A stretch of DNA of 64,000 bases from Rhizobium sp. Root1220 (GTDB lineage: Bacteria > Pseudomonadota > Alphaproteobacteria > Rhizobiales > Rhizobiaceae), in contig NZ_LMDG01000001.1 of NCBI RefSeq assembly GCF_001426265.1, positions 192,450 to 256,449 of the forward strand, written 5' to 3'. The position numbers were made by a program, and so were the translations under genes. How positions within the stretch are numbered: position 1 is the first letter of the stretch; the number at the start of each line of letters is the position of its first letter. Positions 35,742 to 45,545 of this stretch are shown one piece after another. The notes below the pieces were generated by a model that was not told the origin of the DNA, ran no database searches, and worked only from the letters and a program-made list of their open reading frames with translations.

Positions 35742-38651
35742 ATGCATACGAAACGAGAGGCCCAGCAGGAAATGGCTGCGCCGCGCGAACAGGAAGCCGC
35801 CCCGCGCATGGCGACGACGAACGACATCGATTTCTCCGACATTCTCGATACCGCCTATCTGCTGAAGATGTGCGACGCGGTTGCTGAAGCCAACAAAAGC
35901 CGGCCAGACGTCATGCGCTCGGATCTGTTGGCGATCCTGAAGAAGGCAAGCACCGACGGACGCAACAAGGCACGCGAGCTCCTGTCTGTCGACGGCAGCG
36001 GCCTGAAATGCGCAGGGCGCATATCCTGGCTCCAGGACCAAATCATCACCGTCCTCTACCAATTCGCGATCACGCATATCTTCCCCGGACAGAAGGACAA
36101 ATTCGCAGTCACCGCCGTCGGCGGCTACGGTCGAGATACGCTGGCGCCCGGCTCGGACATCGACCTCCTGTTCCTGTTCCAGCCGAAGCCGACGGACGAG
36201 ACCCACAAGACCGTCGAATTCATGCTCTACGTCCTATGGGACATGGGTTTCAAGGTTGGGCACGCGACCCGGACGCTGGAAGAGTGCATCGCGCTTTCCA
36301 AGTCCGACATGACAATTCGCACCGCAATCCTCGAAATGCGCTACATCTGCGGATTGAGGTCGCTCGAATTGGACCTGGAATCCCGGTTCGACAAGGAAAT
36401 CGTCACCGGCACGGGGCCGGAATTCATCGCCGCCAAACTTGCCGAACGCGACGATCGGCACCGCAAGGCGGGCGATACGCGCTATCTGGTCGAACCGAAC
36501 GTCAAGGAAGGCAAGGGCGGTCTTCGCGACCTGCACACGCTGTTCTGGATCTCGAAGTACTACTACCATGTCCGCGACACAGCAGAGCTCGTCGCGCTCG
36601 GTGTCCTGTCGAAGCACGAGTACCGGGTTTTCGAAAAGGCGGACGATTTCCTCTGGGCGGTGCGCTGCCACATGCATTTCCTCACCGGAAAGGCGGAAGA
36701 GCGGTTGTCCTTCGATATCCAGCGCGAGATCGCCGAGGCGCTCGGCTATCACTCGCGGCCCGGCCTCTCGGCGGTCGAGCGCTTCATGAAACACTATTTC
36801 CTGGTGGCGAAGGATGTCGGTGATCTTACCCGCATCCTCTGCGCGGCGCTCGAAGATGAACAGGCGAAATCAACGCCCGGGTTGACGGGCGTCATCAGCC
36901 GCTTCGCGCATCGCAGCCGCAAGATAGCCGGCAGCACCGAATTCGTCGAAGATCGAGGCCGCATCGCCCTGGCAAGCCCGGACGTGTTCAAGCGCGACGC
37001 CGTCAACATTATCCGCCTGTTCCATGTAGCCGATATCAACGGACTTGAGTTCCACCCGGATGCGCTGAAGCGCGTCACACGCTCGTTGAACCTGATCGAC
37101 AACGCTGTCCGCGAAGGGGAAGAGGCAAACCGCCTGTTCATGTCGATCCTGACTTCAAAGCGCGACCCGGCCCTGATCCTGCGCCGCATGAACGAGGCCG
37201 GCGTACTTGGTCGGTTTATTCCCGAATTCGGCAAGATCGTCGCGATGATGCAGTTCAATATGTATCACCACTACACGGTGGACGAGCATCTGCTGCGGAC
37301 AGTCGGCGTACTCTCCGAGATCGACAAGGGCAAGGCCGACGACCTGCATCCGCTCGCCAACAAGCTGATGCCGGGGATCGAGGACCGCGAAGCCCTCTAC
37401 GTCGCCGTTCTGCTGCACGACGTCGCCAAGGGGCGCCAGGAGGACCACTCGGTGGCCGGTGCGCGCGTTGCCCGCAAGCTCTGCGCCCGCTTCGGCCTGT
37501 CGCAGAAGCAGACGGAGACAGTCGTCTGGCTGATCGAGGAACATCTGACGATGTCCATGGTCGCGCAGACCCGAGACCTGACCGATCGCAAGACGATCAT
37601 CGACTTTGCCGATCGCGTCCAGTCGCTGGAACGGCTGAAGATGCTGTTGATCCTGACGATCTGCGATATCCGGGCCGTCGGTCCGGGCGTCTGGAACGGA
37701 TGGAAGGGGCAGCTGCTACGCACCCTTTACTACGAGACCGAGCTCTTGCTTGCCGGCGGCTTCTCCGAGGTCTCCCGCAAGGAGCGCGCCAGTTTCGCGG
37801 CGGAAGCACTATTCAACGCGCTGTCCGAGTGGAACCAGAAGGACCGGAAAACCTACAGCAAGCTGCACTACCAGCCCTATCTGCTGTCCGTGTCGCTGGA
37901 AGATCAGGTGCGCCACGCCGATTTCATTCGCCAAGCAGACAAATCGGGCCAGGCGCTGGCGACGATGGTGCGCACCGACAATTTCCATGCGATCACCGAA
38001 ATCACCGTGCTGTCGCCCGACCACCCGCGACTGCTCGCCGTCATTGCCGGCGCCTGCGCTGCTGCCGGCGCTAACATCGTCGATGCGCAGATTTTCACGA
38101 CGTCCGACGGACGCGCGCTGGATACCATCCATGTCAGCCGCGAGTTCAAGGACGATGCCGACGAGCTGCGTCGTGCCGGCACCATCGGGCGAATGATCGA
38201 GGACGTGCTTTCCGGCCGCAAGCGTCTGCCGGAGGTGATCGCGACCCGCACCAAGAACCGCAAGAAGAGCAAGGCGTTCGTCATTCCGCCATCGGTCAAT
38301 ATTTCCAACAGCCTTTCGAACAAGTTCACCGTCATCGAAATCGAATGCCTCGACCGCACCGGTCTGCTGTCGGAAGTCACCGCCGTGCTGTCGGATCTGT
38401 CGCTCGACATTCAATCGGCGCGGATCACCACCTTCGGCGAAAAGGTGATCGACACGTTCTACGTCACAGACCTGGTCGGCCAGAAGATTTCGGGTGACAG
38501 CAAGCGCGCCAACATCACCGCCCGCATGAAAGCCGTCATGGCCGAGGAGCAGGACGAGCTTCGCGAGCGCATGCCCTCCGGCATCATTGCGCCGGCAGCG
38601 ACCGAGCGCACACCCGGACCGACGGAAAAGAAAGCCGATACCCCCGCATGA
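35742..38651 (+). CDS. glnD: bifunctional PII uridylyltransferase/uridylyl-removing enzyme
   Basis: GlnD senses glutamine and adds or removes UMP on PII proteins, setting the nitrogen response. The 969-residue product has the nucleotidyltransferase motif [19 protein letters not shown] (about 127-145), a PII-UT helical domain, an HD phosphohydrolase domain with [14 protein letters not shown] (about 556-569) and two C-terminal ACT domains (about 755-830 and 860-935). ATG 35742 is the first of several in-frame ATGs; a 20-residue shorter form is possible. Its stop overlaps the murJ start (ATGA). Confidence 0.97.
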   Translation: MHTKREAQQEMAAPREQEAAPRMATTNDIDFSDILDTAYLLKMCDAVAEANKSRPDVMRSDLLAILKKASTDGRNKARELLSVDGSGLKCAGRISWLQDQIITVLYQFAITHIFPGQKDKFAVTAVGGYGRDTLAPGSDIDLLFLFQPKPTDETHKTVEFMLYVLWDMGFKVGHATRTLEECIALSKSDMTIRTAILEMRYICGLRSLELDLESRFDKEIVTGTGPEFIAAKLAERDDRHRKAGDTRYLVEPNVKEGKGGLRDLHTLFWISKYYYHVRDTAELVALGVLSKHEYRVFEKADDFLWAVRCHMHFLTGKAEERLSFDIQREIAEALGYHSRPGLSAVERFMKHYFLVAKDVGDLTRILCAALEDEQAKSTPGLTGVISRFAHRSRKIAGSTEFVEDRGRIALASPDVFKRDAVNIIRLFHVADINGLEFHPDALKRVTRSLNLIDNAVREGEEANRLFMSILTSKRDPALILRRMNEAGVLGRFIPEFGKIVAMMQFNMYHHYTVDEHLLRTVGVLSEIDKGKADDLHPLANKLMPGIEDREALYVAVLLHDVAKGRQEDHSVAGARVARKLCARFGLSQKQTETVVWLIEEHLTMSMVAQTRDLTDRKTIIDFADRVQSLERLKMLLILTICDIRAVGPGVWNGWKGQLLRTLYYETELLLAGGFSEVSRKERASFAAEALFNALSEWNQKDRKTYSKLHYQPYLLSVSLEDQVRHADFIRQADKSGQALATMVRTDNFHAITEITVLSPDHPRLLAVIAGACAAAGANIVDAQIFTTSDGRALDTIHVSREFKDDADELRRAGTIGRMIEDVLSGRKRLPEVIATRTKNRKKSKAFVIPPSVNISNSLSNKFTVIEIECLDRTGLLSEVTAVLSDLSLDIQSARITTFGEKVIDTFYVTDLVGQKISGDSKRANITARMKAVMAEEQDELRERMPSGIIAPAATERTPGPTEKKADTPA

Positions 38652-40228
38652 GCCTCGTCAGGAAATTCGCCACCGTCGGCGGCGCCACTCTCGGCAGCCG
38701 AATCTTCGGCTTCGCCCGCGAAACGCTGATGGCGGCGGCTCTTGGCACCGGGCCGATGGCCGACGTCTTCTACGCCGCGTTCCGTTTTCCGAACCTTTTC
38801 CGCAGGCTGTTTGCCGAAGGCGCCTTCAACGCTGCCTTCGTGCCGCTATTTTCCAAAGAGATCGAGGCAAACGGCATTGAAGGTGCCAAACGCTTCTCGG
38901 AAGAGGTCTTCGGCGTTCTCTTCTCGGTACTGCTTCTCATCACTATCGTGATGGAACTGAGCATGCCTCTGCTCGTGCGATTTGTCATCGCGCCCGGCTT
39001 TACCGACGATCCGGAAAAATTCTCGATCACGGTCCGCATGGCAGCGGTGATGTTTCCGTACCTGATGTGCATGTCGCTGACGGCAATGATGAGCGGGATG
39101 CTCAACTCGCTGCACCATTTCTTCGCGGCGGCAATCGCTCCCGTCTTCCTCAACGTGGTGATGATCGCCGCGCTGTTCTATTCGCTCTATACCGGCGCCG
39201 AACCGCTGGCGACGGCCTGGTATCTCTCATGGGGTGTGCTGGTAGCCGGTATCCTGCAACTCGTCGTCGTCTATTTCGGTGTCCTCCATGCCGGCATGAG
39301 CATCGGGCTTCGTTTTCCGCGCATCACGCCCAACGTCAAGCGGCTGCTGATCCTCGCGATCCCGGCCGCAGTCACCGGCGGAATAACACAGATCAACCAG
39401 ATGATCGGCCAGGCAATCGCCTCCAGCCGTGAGGGGGCGATCGCAGCGCTCCAGTATGCCGACCGCATCTACCAGCTGCCGCTCGGCGTCGTCGGTGTCG
39501 CCGTCGGCGTGGTTCTGCTGCCGGAACTTTCGCGCGCGCTGAAGGGCGGCAATCTTCGCGAAGCTGGCAACCTGCAGAACCGTTCAATCGAATTCGTCCT
39601 GTTCCTGACAATCCCCGCCGCCTTTGCACTGTGGATACTGTCCGACGAAATCATTCGCGTGCTCTATGAACGAGGGGCTTTCCATCAGGAAAACACCGCG
39701 ATCGTCGGCTCGATCCTCGCAGTTTACGGCATCGGCTTGCCCGCCTTCGTGTTGATCAAGGCGCTGCAGCCAGGCTTCTACGCCCGCGAAGACACGAAAA
39801 CACCGATGCGCTTTTCGGCGATTGCCGTTGCCATCAACTGTGCCACCGCGCTGACGCTCTTTCCCCATCTCGGTGCGCCCGGGATCGCGGTCGCCGAAGC
39901 GGCTGCTGGCTGGATCAGCACCGCGCTGCTGTTCGGAACGCTGCTGCGTCGCGGCCACCTTGCCTGGGAATGGGCGCTAGCGCGACGGACGGCATTGCTC
40001 GTCGTCTCGGCGGCGGTCATGGGCGCAGCGATCATGTATCTCCGGCACCGCTGGGAGCCATGGCTCGCCTCTGATGCGCACTTGACGACCAAGGTCGGCA
40101 CGCTCGGCCTGCTGATCGGCATCGCCATGGTCGTCTACTTCGCGACCGCGTTCCTCATTGGCGGTGCAAACCTCGGCATGATCCGGCGCAACCTCAACCG
40201 CAAGCCGGCGACGAAGACTGAGGGCTAA
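38648..40228 (+). CDS. murJ: lipid II flippase MurJ
   Basis: MurJ (MviN) flips lipid-linked peptidoglycan precursor across the inner membrane. The 526-residue product has about 14 membrane helices of the MOP exporter fold. It has the N-terminal signature [45 protein letters not shown], which includes essential arginines of the central cavity. It overlaps glnD by four bases. Its last four bases overlap the end of the convergent M15 peptidase gene, also a cell-wall gene. Confidence 0.96.
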   Translation: MSLVRKFATVGGATLGSRIFGFARETLMAAALGTGPMADVFYAAFRFPNLFRRLFAEGAFNAAFVPLFSKEIEANGIEGAKRFSEEVFGVLFSVLLLITIVMELSMPLLVRFVIAPGFTDDPEKFSITVRMAAVMFPYLMCMSLTAMMSGMLNSLHHFFAAAIAPVFLNVVMIAALFYSLYTGAEPLATAWYLSWGVLVAGILQLVVVYFGVLHAGMSIGLRFPRITPNVKRLLILAIPAAVTGGITQINQMIGQAIASSREGAIAALQYADRIYQLPLGVVGVAVGVVLLPELSRALKGGNLREAGNLQNRSIEFVLFLTIPAAFALWILSDEIIRVLYERGAFHQENTAIVGSILAVYGIGLPAFVLIKALQPGFYAREDTKTPMRFSAIAVAINCATALTLFPHLGAPGIAVAEAAAGWISTALLFGTLLRRGHLAWEWALARRTALLVVSAAVMGAAIMYLRHRWEPWLASDAHLTTKVGTLGLLIGIAMVVYFATAFLIGGANLGMIRRNLNRKPATKTEG

Positions 40229-40650
40229 CAATGAACCCATCGTCGCTTGGGTCCGATATCGACATGGACGATTCCATTGCAGTATCGACCGATGCCGCCG
40301 ATGCCGGGTGCCGTCTCGGCGATCGCGATGATCGTGCGATCCGACACGCCGGCTACGCGGATATCGGCAGCCGCACAATGACGATGTTGCGAATGCGATC
40401 GTCCGCGCGAGCGCAGCCCCGAGGTGACGAGCGGTCGTCGGCCGGTCCTTGCCGCGATGTAGGCGAGAATGCCTCTCAGGCGCGGCGGGAAACAGTTCGC
40501 CTGTACGCTGACCGTCTGCAGGGTGTAGGCGAGCGTTTCACTCTGTTTAAGTGGTCGTATCGCCAGTCGTCTGGCATTCTGGGCACCGGCGCCGTCGAAA
40601 CATGACAGGCTGAAGAGGCCGGCGAGTGCGATGGAAAATGCGGCATGCAT
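40225..40650 (-). CDS. secreted M15-type (VanY/DUF882-like) peptidase domain protein
   Basis: The 141-residue product has a signal peptide (about 1-22, SLSCFDGAGAQ before cleavage). A zinc peptidase-like core follows with SGLRSRGR, SQHRHCAAADIR (zinc-type H and D spacing) and IVHVDIG (third ligand His). This is the ligand pattern of D-Ala-D-Ala metallopeptidases that trim peptidoglycan; activity is inferred. It is shorter than most family members. ATG 40650 has a strong GGGGAGGGAACC spacing. Its stop overlaps the murJ stop on the opposite strand. Confidence 0.82.
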   Translation of the reverse strand: MHAAFSIALAGLFSLSCFDGAGAQNARRLAIRPLKQSETLAYTLQTVSVQANCFPPRLRGILAYIAARTGRRPLVTSGLRSRGRSHSQHRHCAAADIRVAGVSDRTIIAIAETAPGIGGIGRYCNGIVHVDIGPKRRWVHC

Positions 40651-40945
40651 GGTTCCCTCCCCTCGAAGAAACGCCGGGTATGCCGGCGGCTTTCTGGCGG
40701 GTGGAAAATCTCTCCCCAAAAATGGCCTTTTTGTGAAATTATCTACCTAACCGTACGGTATGCAGCGTTATTCCTAGCCGAATTGATGATATCGTCGTAC
40801 CTCACAAGAGGTACAATATTTCACGCACCGAAATCCTTCTGAGCCATCGACCTCTTCAGCTCAACCCGCGGCAGCGCTATCGCCCCATGCACCGGTCTTG
40901 ACCAGATCGCCGACCATCGAAAAAAGAACGCAACCGGAGCCTCCA
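40651..40945. other. 295-base intergenic region with two inverted repeats
   Basis: This is one of the longest gene-free stretches in the window and is more AT-rich in its middle (40725-40830). It holds a 10-base palindrome ACCGTACGGT (40750-40759) and a perfect inverted repeat GTACCTC-ACAA-GAGGTAC (40797-40814). It probably carries the divergent promoters of the peptidase and VOC genes. I see no convincing -35/-10 pair or small open frame with a ribosome-binding site. Confidence 0.5.
40797..40814. repeat. inverted repeat GTACCTC-N4-GAGGTAC
   Basis: The 7-base arms are perfect, with a four-base spacer, in the divergent intergenic region between the M15 peptidase and VOC genes. It could be a dimeric repressor operator or a small RNA hairpin; no adjacent regulator gene points to one reading. 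Confidence 0.45.
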
Positions 40946-41350
40946 ATGACCCAGAGCCTCTTCCTCGTCACCCTGCTTGTCGATGACTATGACCGCGCCA
41001 AGGATTTCTATTGCGGCGCGCTTGGTTTCGACTGCCTGCAGGACGAACTCCAGCCGGAGGGTAAGCGCTGGGTCGTGGTCAAGCCGGGCGGTGGCGACGG
41101 CGCAGCATTTGTTCTCGGCAAAGCGGACGGCGTGCGGCAGAAGGCTGCAATCGGCAACCAGACGGGCGGTCGCGTCAGCTTCTTCCTGAAGACAACCGAC
41201 TTTGCAGGCGACCACGCGAGAATGATCGCCAATGGCGTGCGGTTCATGGAAGACCCACGGCATGAGGTCTATGGCACAGTCGCGGTATTTTCGGACCCTT
41301 ACGGCAACACCTTCGATCTGATCCAGCACACCGCGGCACCAACCTCTTGA
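40946..41350 (+). CDS. VOC (glyoxalase/dioxygenase fold) family protein
   Basis: The 134-residue product has the vicinal oxygen chelate layout of two beta-alpha-beta-beta-beta modules: LVDDYDRAKDFYCGALGFDCL at the start, and FSDPYGNTFDLIQH at the end with a family metal-ligand position. It is not glyoxalase I by visible signature, and its substrate is unknown. ATG 40946 follows GGAGCCTCC. Confidence 0.85.
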   Translation: MTQSLFLVTLLVDDYDRAKDFYCGALGFDCLQDELQPEGKRWVVVKPGGGDGAAFVLGKADGVRQKAAIGNQTGGRVSFFLKTTDFAGDHARMIANGVRFMEDPRHEVYGTVAVFSDPYGNTFDLIQHTAAPTS

Positions 41351-41389
41351 TTGCAAGCCGCCGCGCGTGCATAAGCCGCGGCGTTGCAA
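41351..41389. terminator. strong hairpin between the VOC gene and trpS
   Basis: Arms TTGCAA + CGCCGCG pair with CGCGGCG + TTGCAA, with a two-base bulge and an 11-base loop. It starts right after the VOC stop codon. No U-tract follows, so Rho-independent termination is uncertain; mRNA 3'-end stabilisation is an alternative. A second GGGCC/GGCCC hairpin follows before trpS. Confidence 0.5.
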
Positions 41390-41437
41390 CATGGGCCACT
41401 GGCCCTGGGGCCCTCCACAAGCCTAATCGAGGACATT

Positions 41438-42502
41438 ATGAGTGAATTCAAGAAACTGGTGTTCTCCGGCGTTCAGCCGACGGGAAATCTCCATCTCGGT
41501 AACTATCTCGGCGCAATCCGCAAGTTCGTGGCTCTGCAGGAAGGCAACGACTGCATCTACTGCGTTGTCGATATGCATGCGCTGACCGCGCAACTCGTCC
41601 ACGACGACATGCCGAACCAGACCCGCTCGATCGCCGCCGCGTTCATCGCCGCCGGCATCGATCCGGAGAAGCATATCGTCTTCAACCAGTCAGCCGTGCC
41701 GCAGCACGCTGAACTCGCCTGGATCTTCAATTGCGTCGCACGCATCGGTTGGATGAACCGCATGACGCAGTTCAAGGACAAGGCCGGCAAGGACCGCGAG
41801 CAGGCGTCGCTCGGGCTCTACGCCTATCCGAGCCTGATGGCTGCCGACATCCTCGTCTACCGGGGAACGCATGTGCCCGTCGGCGACGACCAGAAGCAGC
41901 ACCTTGAACTCGCCCGCGACATCGCGATGAAGTTCAACCTCGACTACGGCGAGCATATCCGCAAGGCCGGCCAGGGCATCGACATCACCGTCGGAAACGA
42001 GCCGGTGCATGCCTACTTCCCGATGGTCGAACCGCTAATCGATGGCCCGGCTCCGCGCGTCATGTCGCTTCGCGACGGTACCAAGAAGATGTCGAAGTCG
42101 GACCCATCCGATCTGTCGCGCATCAACTTGATGGACGACGAGGAGGCGATCTCGAAAAAGATCCGCAAGGCAAAGACCGACCCCGACGGCTTGCCGAGTG
42201 AAGTCGATGGCCTGAAGGGACGGCCGGAAGCCGACAATCTCGTCGGCATTTATGCCGCACTCGCCGACAAGACGAAGGCCGACGTGCTTGCCGAGTTCGG
42301 CGGTCAGCAGTTCTCCGTCTTCAAGCCGGCACTGATCGAACTCGCCGTCACGGTGCTCTCGCCGATTACGGCCGAGATGCGTCGCCTTATGGCCGATACG
42401 AGCCATATTGACGCCATCCTGCGCAAGGGAGGCGAACGGGCACGGGCGCGGGCCGAAGTCACGATGAAGGAAGTCCGCGACATCGTCGGCTTCCTCTACT
42501 GA
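41438..42502 (+). CDS. trpS: tryptophanyl-tRNA synthetase
   Basis: TrpS charges tRNA-Trp. The 354-residue class I synthetase has the HIGH-type motif [10 protein letters not shown] (about 16-25) and the KMSKS motif in [13 protein letters not shown] (about 208-220). It also has the tryptophan-site segment [13 protein letters not shown] 41438 has TCGAGGACATT upstream; the open frame to 41384 runs into the intergenic hairpins and is unlikely to be coding. Confidence 0.97.
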   Translation: MSEFKKLVFSGVQPTGNLHLGNYLGAIRKFVALQEGNDCIYCVVDMHALTAQLVHDDMPNQTRSIAAAFIAAGIDPEKHIVFNQSAVPQHAELAWIFNCVARIGWMNRMTQFKDKAGKDREQASLGLYAYPSLMAADILVYRGTHVPVGDDQKQHLELARDIAMKFNLDYGEHIRKAGQGIDITVGNEPVHAYFPMVEPLIDGPAPRVMSLRDGTKKMSKSDPSDLSRINLMDDEEAISKKIRKAKTDPDGLPSEVDGLKGRPEADNLVGIYAALADKTKADVLAEFGGQQFSVFKPALIELAVTVLSPITAEMRRLMADTSHIDAILRKGGERARARAEVTMKEVRDIVGFLY

Positions 42503-42584
42503 GCCTGTTTCGGGCGGCTCCGGTCGCCTGGACTTGTCGAATGGGGGGCGGCGGCGTACTCTCATCGGACCCACGGAGGCTTCG

Positions 42585-43010
42585 ATGCGTGATCGCAACC
42601 TCATTGAGATCGGCAACATGGAAATCCGGTTCCTGATCGACGAGGACCAGAGTTCCGGCCGAATTGTGATGTTCGAATTCGTGGTGCCGCCGCAGGCCCG
42701 GGTACCTGCCGCACATTTTCATACTGACGTCGACGAGGTAATCTACGGCCTCTCCGGCGTCATCACCACAACGCTCGACGGACAGCAGCACGAGGTGCGA
42801 CCCAACGAAACGGTCTTCATTCCGCGCGGCCTCGTCCACACCCACGCAAACCTCCACGACGAAACGGCGCGTTGCCTGATCACCATGACCCCAGGGTTGA
42901 TCGGCAGGCGTTTCTTCGAGGAGATCGCTTCGGCGATGAACGTATCCGGCAAGCCTGACATCGAGCATGTCAAGGAAATCATGCTGCTCTACGGCCTCGT
43001 CCCGGCCTGA
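42585..43010 (+). CDS. cupin domain protein
   Basis: The 141-residue product has a single cupin barrel. Motif 1 is AAHFHTDVDEVIYGLSG, with two metal-type histidines and a glutamate, and motif 2 is PRGLVHTHANLHDE. An added C-terminal helical region (about 105-141) resembles small enzymes and storage-like cupins, but no reaction can be assigned. ATG 42585 has CACGGAGGCTTCG upstream. Confidence 0.85.
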   Translation: MRDRNLIEIGNMEIRFLIDEDQSSGRIVMFEFVVPPQARVPAAHFHTDVDEVIYGLSGVITTTLDGQQHEVRPNETVFIPRGLVHTHANLHDETARCLITMTPGLIGRRFFEEIASAMNVSGKPDIEHVKEIMLLYGLVPA

Positions 43011-43091
43011 CCGGCTGCTTGTCTCAACGATCTTCCGAAGGTCGGAAACGGGACTTGCAAATTTCCGGGATCGGGTGTCAGAGTCCGCACC

Positions 43092-43583
43092 ATGGTATCA
43101 AAACGACTCTCCCGGCTTGAAGGTCATCGCCGCAAATTCATGGCGGTCATCGACGATACGCCCGAATGCCAACGTGCCGTACATTATGCAGGGCGGCGGG
43201 CGAAGAATTCCAATGGGGGCCTGGTCCTGGTCTACGTGATCCCGGATGGCGACTTCCAGCAATGGTTGGGGGTCGAGGAGATCATGCGGGCTGAAGCCCG
43301 TGAAGAGGCCGAGGCTGTGGTGGCCAAGTCGGCCCAGGCGGTTCGCGAAACCGCCGGCATCGATCCGGAAATCGTGATCCGCGAGGGAAGTGCCGCCGAG
43401 CAGATCAACGCCGTCATAGAGGAGGACCGGGATATCGCCATCCTCGTTCTGGCAGCAAGCTCCGCCAAGGAGGGCCCCGGGCCACTGGTTTCGTCGGTTG
43501 CCGGGCGCGGTGCGGCTTTCCCCATCCCCGTCACCGTCCTTCCCGACACACTGACCGACGAAGAGCTTGATGCTCTGGCATGA
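43092..43583 (+). CDS. universal stress protein (UspA family)
   Basis: The 163-residue product is a single Usp domain: FMAVIDDTPECQRAVHYAGRRAK at strand 1 (about 16-38), LVLVYVIP, EIVIREGSAAEQINAVIEE and ILVLAASSAKEGPGPLVSSVAGRG. The final stretch differs from the GxxGxGxxGSVS ATP-loop of UspFG/MJ0577-type proteins, so ATP binding is uncertain. These proteins help survival under stress in many bacteria; a specific partner is not visible here. Confidence 0.88.
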   Translation: MVSKRLSRLEGHRRKFMAVIDDTPECQRAVHYAGRRAKNSNGGLVLVYVIPDGDFQQWLGVEEIMRAEAREEAEAVVAKSAQAVRETAGIDPEIVIREGSAAEQINAVIEEDRDIAILVLAASSAKEGPGPLVSSVAGRGAAFPIPVTVLPDTLTDEELDALA

Positions 43584-43693
43584 TGTGTTTTCTTGAGTAT
43601 CAGTCTCTTGAATAGCATCGCCAATCGGCTTATTTTCTTTTTTGAAGAATTCTAAAGACGGCCGGGGCGACTGCCCGCCGCACGGAGAGCGAA

Positions 43694-44260
43694 ATGTTCA
43701 TTCAGACCGAAGCCACGCCGAATCCCGCCACGCAGAAGTTCCTGCCGGGCCGGGTCGTCATGGAAAACGGCACGGCGGAATTCCGCAATGCCGAAGAAGC
43801 CCAGGCGTCGCCGCTGGCTGCCCGCATTTTCGAGATTCCTGGTGTGACTGGTGTCTATTTCGGCTATGATTTCATCAGCGTCTCCAAGGAAGATCAGGAG
43901 TGGCAGCACCTCAAGCCCGCCATCCTCGGCTCGATCATGGAGCACTTCATGTCGGGCAAGCCCGTCATGGGCGATGCATCGATCCTTTCCGAGGACCTCG
44001 ATGCGGGCGGCGAGTTCTTCGATGCTGGCGATGAATCGATCGTCCTCACGATCAAGGAACTGCTGGAGACGCGTGTGCGTCCGGCGGTTGCCCAGGACGG
44101 CGGCGACATTACCTTCCGCGGCTTCAAGGACGGCAAGGTCTACCTCAACATGAAGGGTTCGTGCGCGGGCTGCCCGTCCTCGACGGCAACTCTGAAGCAC
44201 GGCGTACAGAATTTGCTGCGCCATTTCGTTCCGGAAGTGCAGGAAGTCGAAGCCGTGTGA
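43694..44260 (+). CDS. nfuA: NfuA/NifU-C type iron-sulfur scaffold or carrier protein
   Basis: The 188-residue product has an N-terminal Nfu-N domain (about 1-88, MFIQTEATPNPATQKFLPG) and a C-terminal NifU-like domain with the cluster-binding CxxC in KGSCAGCPSSTATL (about 154-167). This is the mitochondrial/alphaproteobacterial Nfu1 layout. It accepts and passes on [4Fe-4S] clusters; the nearby radical-SAM enzymes MiaB and HemW are plausible but unproven clients. ATG 43694 has GGAGAGCGAA upstream. Confidence 0.92.
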   Translation: MFIQTEATPNPATQKFLPGRVVMENGTAEFRNAEEAQASPLAARIFEIPGVTGVYFGYDFISVSKEDQEWQHLKPAILGSIMEHFMSGKPVMGDASILSEDLDAGGEFFDAGDESIVLTIKELLETRVRPAVAQDGGDITFRGFKDGKVYLNMKGSCAGCPSSTATLKHGVQNLLRHFVPEVQEVEAV

Positions 44261-44354
44261 CGGCCTGCCCCTGAAATCGCTATGACGCAGCGTTTGCAAG
44301 CGCGGCGTGGCGATGTATGGACATTCAGGAACGTTTTATTCGGAAATTGATGCC

Positions 44355-45014
44355 ATGATCATACTGGCGCTCGACACCGCGGGTGTGGATTGCGCTGCCG
44401 CTGTCTATGACAGCGACAGGGATACGGTGCTGGGGGAGGCATCGGACATGATCGGCAAGGGGCATGCTGAACATCTGATGGGGATTGTCGACCGCGCTCT
44501 TGATATGGCGGGCGTCAATCTTGCCACCGTAGACCGAATTGCCGTCACCGTTGGACCCGGCTCGTTTACAGGAATCCGCGTCGGTGTGGCCGCAGCCCGC
44601 GGTTTTGCGCTGTCGCTGAGCATCCCTGCCGTCGGGGTGACCACGCTGGCTGTCATGGCCGAGGCTGTACGGCAACGAACCCCCGGCCGGCCGGTGCTTG
44701 CCGCCATGGATGCCAAGCGCAACGAAATTTATCTCCAGGCCTTTGATCCCGACGGCCGCGCGTTCAATGAGGCCCGCGCCGTAACTGTTGAGGATGCATT
44801 GGCGATTGCCGCGGATTTCGACGGCGAGATCACCGGCTCCGCAACGCCGCTCCTCAAGCCTGACGCGAGCGGCGACCATGCCAATCGTTTCCCGATTTCG
44901 ATCGTGGCGCGCCTCGGCGCTGACGCTGATCCTTCTTCCGGAAAGCCGAAGCCTCTCTATTTGCGGGGACCCGACGCCAAGCCGCAGGCCGGCTTTGCGA
45001 TTGAGCGAGTATGA
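44355..45014 (+). CDS. tsaB: tRNA threonylcarbamoyladenosine biosynthesis protein TsaB
   Basis: TsaB is the dimerising partner of TsaD in making t6A37 in tRNAs that read ANN codons. The 219-residue product has the ASKHA fold of the TsaB type: MIILALDTAGVDCAAAVYD at the start, KGHAEHLMGIVD, and VTVGPGSFTGIRVGVAAARGFA (about 73-94). tsaD and tsaE are not in the window. ATG 44355 starts the conserved part; the frame stays open to 44307. Its stop overlaps the rimI ATG by four bases. Confidence 0.94.
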   Translation: MIILALDTAGVDCAAAVYDSDRDTVLGEASDMIGKGHAEHLMGIVDRALDMAGVNLATVDRIAVTVGPGSFTGIRVGVAAARGFALSLSIPAVGVTTLAVMAEAVRQRTPGRPVLAAMDAKRNEIYLQAFDPDGRAFNEARAVTVEDALAIAADFDGEITGSATPLLKPDASGDHANRFPISIVARLGADADPSSGKPKPLYLRGPDAKPQAGFAIERV

Positions 45015-45511
45015 CCATGCTGGAATCCTATCTGACGCTGAAGCCGGAATTCGAAATCGTCTCCATGGATGCCGATGATTGCCGCGCCGTTGCAACCCTG
45101 CACGGTGAGCGCTTCGCCCGCCCCTGGGGTGACGGCGAATTCTATAGCCTGCTCAGCCAGGGCAATGTCTTCGGGTTCGTCGCTCGACAGACCAATGCCT
45201 TTCTCAAGAAGCCGCTACCGGGCTTCGTGCTCGCCCGCGAAGTCGCCGGAGAGGCCGAGATTTTGACCATCGCAACGCAGGCGAAGGTCGCCCGTTCAGG
45301 TCTTGGCTGGCGGCTAATGCAGGCTGCCATGCGCGAGGCGAAGCTGCGCGGCGGCGAAAGCATCTTCCTGGAGGTCGATGGCGGCAACGCCGCAGCGCTT
45401 GGCCTCTATCGCAAGCTCGGCTTCGAGAAGGTAGGCGAGCGCCGAGGATACTACAAGGACGCGAACGGCGCCGTTTCCACGGCGCTTGTCATGAAGCGCG
45501 TTCTTCGCTAG
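45011..45511 (+). CDS. rimI: ribosomal protein alanine N-acetyltransferase RimI
   Basis: RimI acetylates the N-terminal alanine of ribosomal protein S18 (and others in some species). The 166-residue GNAT product has the acetyl-CoA motif region TQAKVARSGLGWRLMQAAM (about 96-114). The variant here lacks the usual RxxGxG/A in strict form. It also has the typical EVDGGNAAALGLYRKLGFEKVGERRGYY C-terminal half. tsaB-rimI coupling (ATGA overlap) is the usual bacterial arrangement and supports the name. Confidence 0.9.
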   Translation: MTMLESYLTLKPEFEIVSMDADDCRAVATLHGERFARPWGDGEFYSLLSQGNVFGFVARQTNAFLKKPLPGFVLAREVAGEAEILTIATQAKVARSGLGWRLMQAAMREAKLRGGESIFLEVDGGNAAALGLYRKLGFEKVGERRGYYKDANGAVSTALVMKRVLR

Positions 45512-45545
45512 TTCCGTTGCAAAATGTTGATACGGAAGGCGGCTC

